Assembly (NCBI RefSeq): GCF_022410515.1
Contig: NZ_JACSDI010000021.1
Location: 1 to 64,000, forward strand
Direction of reading: 5' to 3'
Source of the DNA: Shewanella cutis
Lineage (GTDB): Bacteria; Pseudomonadota; Gammaproteobacteria; Enterobacterales; Shewanellaceae
DNA: 64,000 bases
Position numbers and translations under genes: made by a program. Under the pieces are notes generated by a model. It saw only the letters and a program-made list of their open reading frames with translations. It was not told where the DNA came from and made no database searches. How positions within the stretch are numbered: position 1 is the first letter of the stretch; each line of letters begins with the position of its first letter. Shown piece after piece: positions 1-9,273 of this stretch.

Positions 1-433
1 TGTCGTTGAGCAAATACCATGGTTCGCCCTTAAATATGGTCTGCATTCAATAACCAAGCAATGATATTAGTCTTTCAATATTTAATGATCTTCTATCCCA
101 AAACGGGACACGTATCTTATTTCAAACCTACAGATTACGCCGATGCTAAACAGGTGAGACGTGGACGGACTTGAACAACATCCCTATTCAACGGTCAGTT
201 CGCCATCCATAGCTCTCGTTCATAAGCTCAGAAACCCTAGGTTTCTATTCACCGTGTTGGCGAGCAAATGCCATGGTTCATCCATCAATCGGCTCCAGCT
301 TTTAAATGTCTTACCAATAAGTCATTTGGTGGCACAAACCTTCCCTCTTTACCCTACAAACTCCCAAATACAAAAAAGCGGTAGCGCTTTATGCCCTACC
401 GCTTTTTACAACGCATAATCACAGAATCGAGAA
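1..433. other. Gene-poor stretch at the window edge
   Basis: I see no convincing gene here. One open frame (161-418, plus) has no recognisable domain, no clear ribosome binding site and a composition like non-coding DNA, so I left it out. The word CAAATRCCATGGTTC occurs twice (around 11-25 and 265-279), a weak hint of an old repeat. A strong terminator hairpin lies at 372-408 and serves the gene arriving from the right. Confidence 0.5.
372..408 (-). terminator. Rho-independent terminator after relA
   Basis: AAAAGCGGTAG and CTACCGCTTTT form a perfect stem around a short loop. On the minus strand the stem is followed by a T-run, which fits termination of relA 26 bases downstream of its stop. 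The A-run on the other side could make it bidirectional. Confidence 0.8.
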
Positions 434-2641
434 TTACAATCTGCGCGCTTCTATCACGCTATCGACTTGGGAGAGCTTAGATAACACCCGCGATAAGCCA
501 TCGAGGTTGTATAGCTCTAATTCCAGCTCGATGGCTGCCGTCTGATTCTTAATATCCGATGAGGAGCTCATGGCGAGCACATTGGATTTTTCGGCGGCAA
601 GTACCGAGGTGAGATCCCGCAATAAGCCGCTGCGGTCATGGGCTAAGACGCGCAAGCGCATACGATAACCACCAGAGTAATTTTCGCCCCAAACCACATC
701 GACGCCACGTTCTGGGTGAACGCGCATTAACTCTTTCACCTGCTCACAGTCGGAGCGATGTACCGAAATACCTCGCCCTTTGGTGATAAAGCCTAAAATT
801 TCATCCCCTGGCACGGGCTGGCAGCAACGGGCGATATGACTGAGTAAGTTACCCACGCCATTCACTTCCACCTGCCCACGGCTGTTGGTGCCAGATTTAG
901 GTTGGCTCTTCTTAACTAATTCTTCAACCGCATCTTCTTCACTGGCTTCATCGAGGCGCAACTTACTTTGGATATGGTTAACAACCTGATGTAAACGAAC
1001 ATCACCGCCACCGATTGCCGCAAGCAAGTCGTCCATACTCGCCATATTAAAGCGCTCAACGGCAATGGCGGCATCTTTGATTTTAAGGCTGACTCGCGCC
1101 AGCTCGGCTTCGAGCATTTCTTTACCGGCGATAATATTTTTATCGCGGTCTTGCTGCTTAAACCAATGCTGAATTTTCGAGCGCGCCCGCGAGGTGCGGA
1201 TATAGCCTAAGTTTGGATTGAGCCAATCGCGCTTAGGATTGGGGTGCTTCGAGGTAATGATCTCGATGCGCTCGCCCGTTTCAACCTGATAAGTAAAGGG
1301 CACAATGCGGCCATCAACCTTAGCACCAATACACTTATGACCGACCTGCGAGTGAATATAGTAAGCAAAGTCGAGCACGGTTGAACCGAGCGGCAAGTCG
1401 ACCACTTCACCGCTTGGGGTAAAGACATAGACTCGGTCTTCAAACACTTGGCTGCGGACTTCTTCGACCAAGTTGCCGCTTTCGACCACGTCTTCCTGCC
1501 ATTGCAGAATTTTACGCAGCCAATTGATTTTTTCTTCGTAACCGCTTTGTTTGCCGGAGTGATTGCCCTCTTTGTATTTCCAGTGCGCGGCAACCCCAAG
1601 TTCGGCATCTTCATGCATATCTTGGGTACGAATTTGAATTTCAACGGTCTTGCCCTCAGGGCCTACAACAACGGTATGAATCGATTGATAACCGTTAGGT
1701 TTAGGATTGGCCACGTAGTCGTCGAACTCGCGTGGAATATGGTGCCAAAGTGTGTGCACCACCCCTAAGGCGCCGTAGCAGTCCTGCAAACGCTCGGTGA
1801 CAATTCGTACCGCACGCACGTCAAACAACTCATCAAACTTGAGGTGTTTGCCCTTCATCTTGCGCCAGATGCTGTAAATATGTTTTGGACGACCATACAC
1901 CTTAGCGCGGATATGATCCTCATCGAGGCGTTGTTGCAACTGTTCAACAAATTTTTCGATAAAGACTTCGCGATCTAAACGTTTTCCGTCTAGCTGTTTC
2001 GCGATCTCTTTGTAAGTATCTGGGTGCAGATAACGGAAGGAAATATCTTCTAATTCCCACTTTAACTGACCAATCCCCAAACGGTTAGCGAGCGGCGCAT
2101 AGATATCGGCGATTTCGCGGGCCAGCAAGACGCGGGTTTCTTCGTCGGCATTTTTTACGGCGCGCAGCAAACAAACACGCTCGGCCAGTTTTATCACCAC
2201 GGCGCGCACGTCTTCGACCATCGCCAGCAACATGCGGCGGATATTGTCGATTTGCGGCTCGGTTGAGCGGCTATTGGGATTGATTTTTAACGCGCCAATG
2301 GCATTCATGGTCACCACACTGGCGACTAAACGCGCGAGTGGCTCACCAAACTTTTCTTTGATCGCTTCTTCGTTTAATAAGCCAGCATCAAACACCACAA
2401 ACAGGATAGCTGCTTGCAGTGTTTCTATGTCCATATTCAGTGGCGCGAGGATTTCAATCATCTCGCGGGCATGCTCAAGCAGTTCTCTTTTCGCGGCAGG
2501 ACTCTTAGCGGGTAAGGCGTCCACCTGCGCAATCAGTGTGAGTAAGGTTTGCGCCTCATCGACATGACTAACATAACGAGCCACCCACTCTTCAAGATGA
2601 AAATCGGGATCATTAAAGTGCGCTTCGCGAACAGAGACCAT
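434..2641 (-). CDS. relA: (p)ppGpp synthetase RelA
   Basis: Ribosome-associated GTP/GDP pyrophosphokinase of the stringent response. It makes (p)ppGpp when uncharged tRNA enters the A site. The 735 aa compare with about 744 in E. coli. The N-terminal HD region is degenerate: where SpoT carries HD..ED it reads FVVFDAGL, so hydrolase activity is not expected. The synthetase domain (about 245-360) has RPKHIYSIWRKM, NPKPNGYQSIH and EDAELGVAAHWKYKEG. A TGS domain follows (VYVFTPSGEVVDLPLGST, about 405-465), then the Cys-rich region with HIARCCQPVPGDEI and a C-terminal ACT domain. It stands alone: the next gene is 232 bases upstream on the same strand and a strong terminator follows. The start has only a weak ribosome binding site, but the N-terminus aligns with the family. 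Confidence 0.97.
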   Translation of the reverse strand: MVSVREAHFNDPDFHLEEWVARYVSHVDEAQTLLTLIAQVDALPAKSPAAKRELLEHAREMIEILAPLNMDIETLQAAILFVVFDAGLLNEEAIKEKFGEPLARLVASVVTMNAIGALKINPNSRSTEPQIDNIRRMLLAMVEDVRAVVIKLAERVCLLRAVKNADEETRVLLAREIADIYAPLANRLGIGQLKWELEDISFRYLHPDTYKEIAKQLDGKRLDREVFIEKFVEQLQQRLDEDHIRAKVYGRPKHIYSIWRKMKGKHLKFDELFDVRAVRIVTERLQDCYGALGVVHTLWHHIPREFDDYVANPKPNGYQSIHTVVVGPEGKTVEIQIRTQDMHEDAELGVAAHWKYKEGNHSGKQSGYEEKINWLRKILQWQEDVVESGNLVEEVRSQVFEDRVYVFTPSGEVVDLPLGSTVLDFAYYIHSQVGHKCIGAKVDGRIVPFTYQVETGERIEIITSKHPNPKRDWLNPNLGYIRTSRARSKIQHWFKQQDRDKNIIAGKEMLEAELARVSLKIKDAAIAVERFNMASMDDLLAAIGGGDVRLHQVVNHIQSKLRLDEASEEDAVEELVKKSQPKSGTNSRGQVEVNGVGNLLSHIARCCQPVPGDEILGFITKGRGISVHRSDCEQVKELMRVHPERGVDVVWGENYSGGYRMRLRVLAHDRSGLLRDLTSVLAAEKSNVLAMSSSSDIKNQTAAIELELELYNLDGLSRVLSKLSQVDSVIEARRL

Positions 2642-2873
2642 CTTAATTTATTTCCTTATTCGTGCTCAAAGAAAAGTGGCACCACCTCGGCACTCCTATC
2701 TTCAGCATTGGCACGGACTTGTCAAACCCAACGAGACTAAACTTCACATTTTTTACGTTATTCAAACGCTTTGCTTACTTTACACTCGGATAAAGCGCAC
2801 AAATTTGGCTGCTAAGTTTGAATACGTAGTACGAAGGACTCTGCTGCGCAATTTACTATGTCCTTCTTAAGGC

Positions 2874-4223
2874 TTATTTTGCCAACTCAAACAATGCCAT
2901 CGCTTCGATATGATGTGTCTGTGGGAACATATCGATTAAGCCTAACTTTTGTAACTTGTAACCTCGTTCAAGTAATACCGCACTGTCGCGGGCCAAACTT
3001 GCCGGATTACAGGACACATACACCACTTGACGTGGTTTCATCTTTTTAAGCCATTGCAAGCTCTCAAAGGCACCAGCGCGGGCTGGATCGAGTAGCAATT
3101 TATCAATCTTGCCCATCCAAGGCTCTGAGGATAAATCGGCACTTAAGTCGCCATGGTAAAAGGTTAAATGACTTAAGCCATTTGCCGCCGCGTTTTCACG
3201 GGCTTGGCTGACCATTTCAGGCACCCCTTCAACCCCAATCACATCGGCGCCCATTCTGGCTAAGGGTAAACTGAAGTTGCCCATGCCACAGAAAAGGTCA
3301 AGAATGCGTTCACCCGGCTGCGGCGCTAACCAGTCTAACGCCTGTGCTACCATCGCCTTGTTAATTTGCCCGTTGACTTGCACAAAGTTACCAGGGGTAA
3401 ACGTTAAGCTCACTGGCTGTACATCAGTTTTATCATCGAGTAATTGGTAAACAGGCAATAACAGCTTGCCATTCACACCATGGAACTCGCCTTCATTATC
3501 TTGCAAACAAATATGGATTTGGTGTTGCTCGGCAAACTGCGCAAGCTTTGCCATATCCTTATCGTTTAAGCTTTTAGTGATCCGAATCACCGCAAAATGG
3601 CCATTGTCGGCTGCAATTAGTTCTAAATGCCCTAAGCTTGATTTGGCCGCGAGTTGATTCAGCAACTTAGCAAAAGGGGCGATTAAATCTGATAAAGGTT
3701 TAGCCAAGACTAAACACTCAGTAATCGGCACCACGTGATTGCTACTCGATGCGCGAAAACCTAGGCTCAAGTGCTTGGTGTTTTTATCAAATAAGGTTGC
3801 AAGACGGGCGCGGCGACGATAATGCCAACCTTCGCCACTTAATGCGGGAGCTAAAGAACCTTCAGCGCCGGCAAATTTTGCCATAATATCCACCAGAGCC
3901 GCCGACTTATGCTCGCGCTGCGCCGTTAATGACATATGCTGTAAATCACAGCCACCACAAGTGTGGTAATGGGGACATAAGGGCAAAACCCGCTCAGTGC
4001 TTGGCGTCTCGACCTTAATTAACTTGGCTCGGGCATAGTTTTTCTTTTGTTCGGTCAGCTGCGCTTGCACGGTTTCACTGGGCAACGCGCCAGGGATAAA
4101 GACGATTTTCCCTTGATGATGTGCTATACCTGCTCCGAGATGATCGAGCTGCTGCACGCTGAAGGATTGCTTCGCGGACAACTGTTTGGAACTATTTGGT
4201 TTTGCTTTAAAAAATTGTGCCAT
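2874..4223 (-). CDS. rlmD: 23S rRNA (uracil-1939-C5) methyltransferase RlmD
   Basis: SAM-dependent RNA methyltransferase (old name RumA) that makes m5U1939 in 23S rRNA. The N-terminus has a TRAM-type beta-barrel (about 25-85), followed by the four-cysteine [4Fe-4S] motif in CPHYHTCGGCDLQHM. The Rossmann methylase half has DLFCGMGNFSLPLA for SAM binding and LLLDPARAGA. The catalytic cysteine and base lie in YVSCNPASLARD near the C-terminus. At 449 aa it is slightly longer than the E. coli protein (433). A good ribosome binding site (GAGG) precedes the ATG. It is divergent from barA, an arrangement also seen around relA in related bacteria. Confidence 0.96.
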   Translation of the reverse strand: MAQFFKAKPNSSKQLSAKQSFSVQQLDHLGAGIAHHQGKIVFIPGALPSETVQAQLTEQKKNYARAKLIKVETPSTERVLPLCPHYHTCGGCDLQHMSLTAQREHKSAALVDIMAKFAGAEGSLAPALSGEGWHYRRRARLATLFDKNTKHLSLGFRASSSNHVVPITECLVLAKPLSDLIAPFAKLLNQLAAKSSLGHLELIAADNGHFAVIRITKSLNDKDMAKLAQFAEQHQIHICLQDNEGEFHGVNGKLLLPVYQLLDDKTDVQPVSLTFTPGNFVQVNGQINKAMVAQALDWLAPQPGERILDLFCGMGNFSLPLARMGADVIGVEGVPEMVSQARENAAANGLSHLTFYHGDLSADLSSEPWMGKIDKLLLDPARAGAFESLQWLKKMKPRQVVYVSCNPASLARDSAVLLERGYKLQKLGLIDMFPQTHHIEAMALFELAK

Positions 4224-4326
4224 TTCGGCCTCTAAATCAATAAAAAACTGGTAAAGACCGCCCTTTTTCTGGCAGTCTTATAACATTCTCATTGTCCCCT
4301 AGAACTTAGGAAACTTCGCTGCGGCT

Positions 4327-7134
4327 ATGAACCCTGTCAACAACATGACCAAATACAGCTTACGTTCCTGGGTTCTGGTGCTAGCGCTTGCGCCGACGAT
4401 CTTAGTCGGTATTCTGCTGGGCAGCTACTTTACCATAAATCGCTTCTATGAACTCGAAGATACGCTGATTGAACAGGGCAGCAATATTATCGAGCCCTTA
4501 GCAATTGCCAGCGAAGTGGGACTGGTTGGCAATGACAGAGAAGCGACTAAGAGACTCCTTGCCGCCGCCCAACTCAATAAATCCACGCTGGTTAAATCCA
4601 TTGCCATTTTTGACATTCATAATCAACTCTTTGTCACATCGCATTACCACAAAGATTTCGAAATCATGCGCTACAAAGAAGCGCTAACCAATCTGCACAA
4701 AACCGAAATAGAACATGTAGGCGACAGTCTTATTCTACGCACACCTATCTTTGCAACTGCAACGCCTACGGGTAAAGAGCCGGCAAATTTTGATATCCAA
4801 ACAGATAATGGCGAGCTGCTTGGCTATATTTCGGTAATTATCAATAAAGAACGCGCCTTGCTCGAACAACACAGAGCCGCTGTGGCCGCCTTTATTATCG
4901 TGTTGATTGGGGTGCAATTAAACCTGTTATTTACCTTTCGTCTGGTTAAAAACGTCACCCAACCCATTACCGAAATGGTGCGAGTCGTCGCTAAAATTCG
5001 TGAGGGTAAACTGGATGCTCGGCTTCAAGGAAATCTGATTGGTGAGCTGGATCTGCTTAAACGCGGTATTAACGCCATGGCAGGCTCGTTATCGGAATAT
5101 CACGATGAGATGCAACAAAATATCGACCAGGCGACCTCTGATTTGCGGGAAACCTTAGAGCAAATCGAGATCCAAAACGTTGAGCTCGATTTAGCGAAAA
5201 AACGCGCGTTAGAGGCCAGCCGGATTAAGTCTGAGTTTTTGGCGAATATGTCCCACGAGCTGCGCACACCACTTAATGGCGTGATTGGTTTTGCGCGCCA
5301 GCTAGTAAAAACCCCATTGCACTCTAGCCAAGTGGATTACATTAATACCATCGAGCGTAGTGCCACTAATCTGCTAGCCATTATCAACGATATTCTCGAC
5401 TTCTCTAAACTCGAAGCCGGTAAAATGGTGCTAGAAAGCATGCCATTTGGTTTAAGGGAAACCCTAGGTGAAACCATTACCTTAATCTCCGGTAGCGCAC
5501 AGGCCAAGGGGCTTGAGTTAGTTGTCGATATCGCGCCGAATGTCCCCGACAATGTCAATGGCGATTCGATGCGTGTTTGTCAAATTATCAATAACTTAGT
5601 TGGTAACGCTATCAAGTTTACTGACTCAGGCAGCGTACTGGTTAAATTAGAATTACAAGCCCAAACCGATGAGCAGGTTGTGCTGCGCTGTGATGTTATC
5701 GATACCGGGATTGGGATTGATGAAAGCCAGCAGGACTTCCTGTTCCAAGCCTTTGGTCAAGCAGACTCCTCGATTTCTCGTCGCTTTGGCGGAACAGGGC
5801 TTGGGTTGGTGATCACTAAGCGGCTCGTCAATCAAATGGGTGGCCAAATAGGCTTTACCTCGTCAGTGGATAAAGGCTCTAACTTCTGGTTTACCCTGCC
5901 GTTAGGTCTTGGTCAGTTCCAAATTGGTGATTCGTTACCTCTTGAAAAACTTAAAGATAAAACCGTGCTGTTTTATGAGCCCAGAGTGCTCACCCATTCG
6001 GTGATTAGTCGTCAGTTAAAGCAATGGGATACAAAAGTAACCCACCATCAACACATTCCGAGCTTGTTGACTACGCTCTCAACCACTGAGCATCAGTTCG
6101 ATTATGTGTTATTGAGTTGCCATGGGTTTAACAATACAAACCATTTGGTCAGCACCTTAATTCAAGCCAAAGCTAAAACGGATTGTTTGATTGTGCTGTT
6201 CGACTGCCAAGAACAAGATATGTTAAGCCAATTTATTCGCCCCAATGCTGACGTGGTGTTATCACTGCCCGTAAGCGAGCACCAACTGGCGCGTAATATG
6301 CTCTACCCACCGATGGAATATGACCTATTACCGCCCGCAAGCATTACAGTACCGGCAGCCCGCCAATCGCTTACCGTATTAGCAGTGGATGATAACTTCG
6401 CCAATTTAAAGCTTATAGATACCTTACTCAATGAATTAGTCACTACGGTTATCGCCGTCAATAGCGGTGAAGAAGCGGTAAAACAAGCGAAGAGCCGCAC
6501 TTTTGATCTTATCTTTATGGATATTCAAATGCCGGGCACCGATGGCATCAGTGCCACCAAGCAAATTCGCCAAGGGTCGATGAACCGCAATACGCCGATT
6601 ATAGCCGTGACCGCCCATGCGATTGCCGAGGAGCGCGAGCTAATTTTAGGTAGTGGCATGGATGGTTATTTGCCAAAACCTATAGATGAAGCTGCCCTTA
6701 AAGCGGAGATTAACCGATGGATCACGCGGCCTAAATTCACTCACTTTGATTTACATACCCTCAACTGGGACCTATGCCTGACCCAAGCTAACCATAAGTC
6801 AGACCTAGCGTTAGAGATGCTACGTATGCTGCTCGATTCTCTGCCTCAAACTGTGTCTGCCATAGAAGCGGCATTGAGTCAGAACGATCAAGTAACGATG
6901 CTCAGCACCATCCACAAACTCCATGGCGCAAGTTGCTATTGCGGGGTACCTACCACCCAGCGTTTATGCCAAGAGATTGAATCTGCATTAAAACGTGAGG
7001 CCCGTGTTGAAGATCTCGAACCGGAAATACTAGAGTTACTTGATGAGCTAACTAAGGTAGAATCTGCAGCAAAACAAGTGCTATCACAGCTATCAGCGGA
7101 AATAACAGATGACCAAAAAAACGGGCTTCTTTAA
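4327..7134 (+). CDS. barA: Hybrid sensor histidine kinase BarA
   Basis: Tripartite inner-membrane kinase of the BarA/UvrY (GacS/GacA) system, which drives CsrB-type small RNAs and thereby carbon storage and biofilm genes. Membrane segments lie near residues 14-32 and 180-203 with a periplasmic loop between, then a HAMP linker. The H-box MSHELRTPLNG carries the phospho-accepting His at about 310. ATPase boxes are NLVGNAIKFTDSG, DTGIGI and FGGTGLGLVITKRLV. A degenerate receiver-like region (about 540-670) precedes a true receiver with the Asp at about 732 (FMDIQMPG) and Lys in LPKPI. A C-terminal HPt domain has its His near 863 (IHKLHGAS). The E. coli protein begins at a position equal to the second ATG (4345), which may be the true start. 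The 3' end overlaps the next gene by 26 bases. Confidence 0.95.
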   Translation: MNPVNNMTKYSLRSWVLVLALAPTILVGILLGSYFTINRFYELEDTLIEQGSNIIEPLAIASEVGLVGNDREATKRLLAAAQLNKSTLVKSIAIFDIHNQLFVTSHYHKDFEIMRYKEALTNLHKTEIEHVGDSLILRTPIFATATPTGKEPANFDIQTDNGELLGYISVIINKERALLEQHRAAVAAFIIVLIGVQLNLLFTFRLVKNVTQPITEMVRVVAKIREGKLDARLQGNLIGELDLLKRGINAMAGSLSEYHDEMQQNIDQATSDLRETLEQIEIQNVELDLAKKRALEASRIKSEFLANMSHELRTPLNGVIGFARQLVKTPLHSSQVDYINTIERSATNLLAIINDILDFSKLEAGKMVLESMPFGLRETLGETITLISGSAQAKGLELVVDIAPNVPDNVNGDSMRVCQIINNLVGNAIKFTDSGSVLVKLELQAQTDEQVVLRCDVIDTGIGIDESQQDFLFQAFGQADSSISRRFGGTGLGLVITKRLVNQMGGQIGFTSSVDKGSNFWFTLPLGLGQFQIGDSLPLEKLKDKTVLFYEPRVLTHSVISRQLKQWDTKVTHHQHIPSLLTTLSTTEHQFDYVLLSCHGFNNTNHLVSTLIQAKAKTDCLIVLFDCQEQDMLSQFIRPNADVVLSLPVSEHQLARNMLYPPMEYDLLPPASITVPAARQSLTVLAVDDNFANLKLIDTLLNELVTTVIAVNSGEEAVKQAKSRTFDLIFMDIQMPGTDGISATKQIRQGSMNRNTPIIAVTAHAIAEERELILGSGMDGYLPKPIDEAALKAEINRWITRPKFTHFDLHTLNWDLCLTQANHKSDLALEMLRMLLDSLPQTVSAIEAALSQNDQVTMLSTIHKLHGASCYCGVPTTQRLCQEIESALKREARVEDLEPEILELLDELTKVESAAKQVLSQLSAEITDDQKNGLL

Positions 7135-7708
7135 GCGTTTAAAAGCGCTAGAACTACCACAGAAAAAACTCTTTGCCATTGCCCTTTGCCAACGAATGTT
7201 ACCCAACTATCAATTGTTTTCAGAGGTTTGCGAGTTTGGAGATCCTGCGGTACTAAGCACTGTGCTCGAGCTTCTTTGGCAATCCCAGTACGATAATAAG
7301 CTGAAGTTCAATATTGATGTGCATTTACAGCGCTTAGAGGACAACACCCCAGAACCCGCCGATTTTGATACCTACGGTGTTTATCCAGCGATGGATGCCG
7401 TGGTTGCCCTCTCGACGTTACTTGGGGCGATTCAAACCAATCTAGAGGAAGATATCACCAATATCAGCAAGTTATCCTCAAGCACTGTAGCAAACTACAT
7501 TGAAACCATTAGCGATGTGGATTTAACCGATGACGCCTTAGATGACTATGTCTTCGCCCATGAAGTAATGGAAGAAGAAAGAGCACTGCAAAATACGCTG
7601 CTCGAAATCATCGAAGAAAATCCCAAAATTACCGCCGAATTAGTTAAAGGTTTGCGTAAAGATATTATCGAAGCGGGCGTATCGAATATCGGTATCAGCG
7701 TCGCGTAA
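7109..7708 (+). CDS. DUF416 (YjaG-like) protein
   Basis: A 199-aa soluble protein of the DUF416 family, whose E. coli member is YjaG and whose function is not established. Family signatures seen are CQRMLPNYQLF near the N-terminus, FDTYGVYPAMDAVVALSTLL in the middle and LVKGLRKDIIEAGVSNIGI at the end. The start codon lies inside the last codons of barA, with AGCGGA just upstream as ribosome binding site, so the two are probably translationally coupled. E. coli yjaG is not, as far as I recall, next to barA. No membrane segment or signal peptide. Confidence 0.88.
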   Translation: MTKKTGFFKRLKALELPQKKLFAIALCQRMLPNYQLFSEVCEFGDPAVLSTVLELLWQSQYDNKLKFNIDVHLQRLEDNTPEPADFDTYGVYPAMDAVVALSTLLGAIQTNLEEDITNISKLSSSTVANYIETISDVDLTDDALDDYVFAHEVMEEERALQNTLLEIIEENPKITAELVKGLRKDIIEAGVSNIGISVA

Positions 7709-7773
7709 ACATCAAACCCAAACAAGCTGAAGATCTAGGATTCATATTTTCAGTTGCCTTGAGCATCTCGCCT

Positions 7774-7808
7774 ATGTTACCTAAAGTCATTTACGGTTTA
7801 GGTAACAT
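7774..7808. promoter_or_regulatory. Perfect 12-bp inverted repeat (hairpin or operator)
   Basis: ATGTTACCTAAA and TTTAGGTAACAT are exact inverted copies separated by 11 bases. No T-run follows on the plus strand, so it is a poor rho-independent terminator. It lies 66 bases after the DUF416 gene and 55 before the small gene at 7864, and could be a protein-binding dyad or an mRNA end hairpin. Confidence 0.4.
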
Positions 7809-7863
7809 GATACGGCAGATTTAAATCACGGGAGGATTGGGGTAAATTAACACCCCATTCAAT

Positions 7864-8103
7864 ATGAAAAAACTCGTTTATCAAGGATTTATCTTAACAA
7901 ACAGCGAAGGCCGTACCGATACTTGGAAACTCACCATCGGCGAGCAAAACCGTATTGGTTCTTTGTTTGAGCTGCGCCGTTTAGTCAATTATTACCTTGA
8001 ACTCGGCATTGTGCCCGCCACCCGTGCTAGCCTGCAAGATGCAAAGCAAACGCAAAACTCCATGAGCAAAAATACCCTTAAACCCCGTAAACGCGAATCT
8101 TAA
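7864..8103 (+). CDS. Small conserved protein, DUF3319-like
   Basis: A 79-aa basic protein of unknown function. It starts MKKLVYQGFILTNSEGR, then WKLTIGEQNRIGSLFELRRLVNYYLELG, and ends in a Lys/Arg-rich tail (KPRKRES). The pattern resembles the small gammaproteobacterial DUF3319 family, which I recall only roughly, so the family name is tentative. GGAGG upstream is far from the ATG (over 20 bases). Its stop overlaps the stop of the convergent LysR gene by four bases, which supports it being a real gene end. Confidence 0.65.
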   Translation: MKKLVYQGFILTNSEGRTDTWKLTIGEQNRIGSLFELRRLVNYYLELGIVPATRASLQDAKQTQNSMSKNTLKPRKRES

Positions 8104-9035
8104 GCCATTGAAAAAAGTTCGGGCGCCTTAGACTGCATAAACTCGATAAACACCCTCACCTTCAGCGGTTGCTGACTACGCTGGTGATAAAGAATCGAAA
8201 TCCTACGTTGTTCGCCAATCCACTCTGGTAAGAGCACTTTTAAACGCCCCTCTTTAATTTGTTGTTTTACAAATAATTCTGGCCCATAGAGAATGCCGCC
8301 ATGATCTAAAGTCGCCTGAATCGCGCCATGGAGATCCGTGAGCGTGAGTTTTGTTGGGCCATTAAAATAGAAAGACTCGCCATTAGGATGCTTTAAATGC
8401 CAATTAAACAGCGGCCAAACTTTGATCAGCTGATGATTTTCAAGATCATCGGGATGGGTTAATTCAGGAGCGTGGGCTAAATATTCCGGTGTCGCAAAGA
8501 GTCGATAATCAAGCTCACCTAAAGTGCTCGACACCCACGAGGAGTCAGGTTGCGCACCGCCTACAATCGCGACATCAATCCCTTTATCAATTAAATCCAC
8601 TAACTCATTGCTTTGGGAAATGTGTAAGCGGATATCGGGATATAAACGGCCAAACTCGTTTAATGCGCGAATAAAAATAATTGAAATAATCGAAATCGGC
8701 GCCGCAATCCGCAATGTGCCTTCGGGTTTATCGCTGCCTATGCCACTGAGTTCATCGAACTGCGCAATCACGCTTTGATAACGCTGAAATAACGCTAGAC
8801 CTTCCTCGGTTAACCTCAACTTGCGGGTACTTCGCATAAACAACTGCTTATCGAGTTTTTCTTCAAGCTTTGCCAGCTTACGACTCACTGTAGCGATAGG
8901 CATATCAAGATCTTTAGCAGCTTGGGAAAAACTCCCCGCATTGACTAAATGCACAAACAGGTAAATTAACTGTAGCTCGCCGCCAACATCATCCGCCATC
9001 TTCAATCCCAATCGTTTAGCGTGAGTACCATTCAT
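8100..9035 (-). CDS. LysR-family transcriptional regulator
   Basis: A 311-aa LysR-type regulator. The winged helix-turn-helix spans about residues 18-78 (FVHLVNAGSFSQAAKDLDMP, ATVSRKLAKLEEKLDKQLF), followed by a LysR substrate-binding domain. It reads divergently from the AEC-family transporter at 9274, its probable target; a dyad in the shared intergenic region (9068-9089) looks like a LysR box. The first ATG (9035) gives a 12-residue tail before MADDVGGELQL; the internal ATG at 8999 may be the true start. The effector cannot be inferred from sequence. Confidence 0.9.
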   Translation of the reverse strand: MNGTHAKRLGLKMADDVGGELQLIYLFVHLVNAGSFSQAAKDLDMPIATVSRKLAKLEEKLDKQLFMRSTRKLRLTEEGLALFQRYQSVIAQFDELSGIGSDKPEGTLRIAAPISIISIIFIRALNEFGRLYPDIRLHISQSNELVDLIDKGIDVAIVGGAQPDSSWVSSTLGELDYRLFATPEYLAHAPELTHPDDLENHQLIKVWPLFNWHLKHPNGESFYFNGPTKLTLTDLHGAIQATLDHGGILYGPELFVKQQIKEGRLKVLLPEWIGEQRRISILYHQRSQQPLKVRVFIEFMQSKAPELFSMA

Positions 9036-9067
9036 CGATATAAGGCACTAACTCATTGTGTTTTAAA

Positions 9068-9089
9068 CGTAGAATTATTCATTTCTACG
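9068..9089. promoter_or_regulatory. Candidate LysR-type operator
   Basis: CGTAGAA-N8-TTCTACG is a perfect seven-base dyad in the 230-base region between the divergent lysR gene and the transporter gene. It contains a T-N11-A type core, as expected of LysR boxes. It lies closer to lysR, which would suit autoregulation plus activation of the transporter. Inferred from position and symmetry only. Confidence 0.45.
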
Positions 9090-9273
9090 ACCATAGCGCA
9101 ATAGCCTCGAAGGCTAATCCTATGCTATTTTGCCCATAAATTTACTGTGCTAGCACCGATTATTGTCAATTCGCTGAGATAGTCGCTGGGACGCTCTTGC
9201 TCAGCATGAATAAGATTAAGCGTCAGTAAGCTTGTATTACAGGATAAGAAACACAAAAGGATGAGTGAGGGAT

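Noticed and set aside
161..418. 85-codon plus-strand frame before relA
   Set aside because: No domain, no ribosome binding site, and its 3' part is the relA terminator hairpin.
1207..1644. Long minus-strand frame inside relA
   Set aside because: It is a second frame of the relA coding sequence with no family resemblance; relA itself is complete and conserved.
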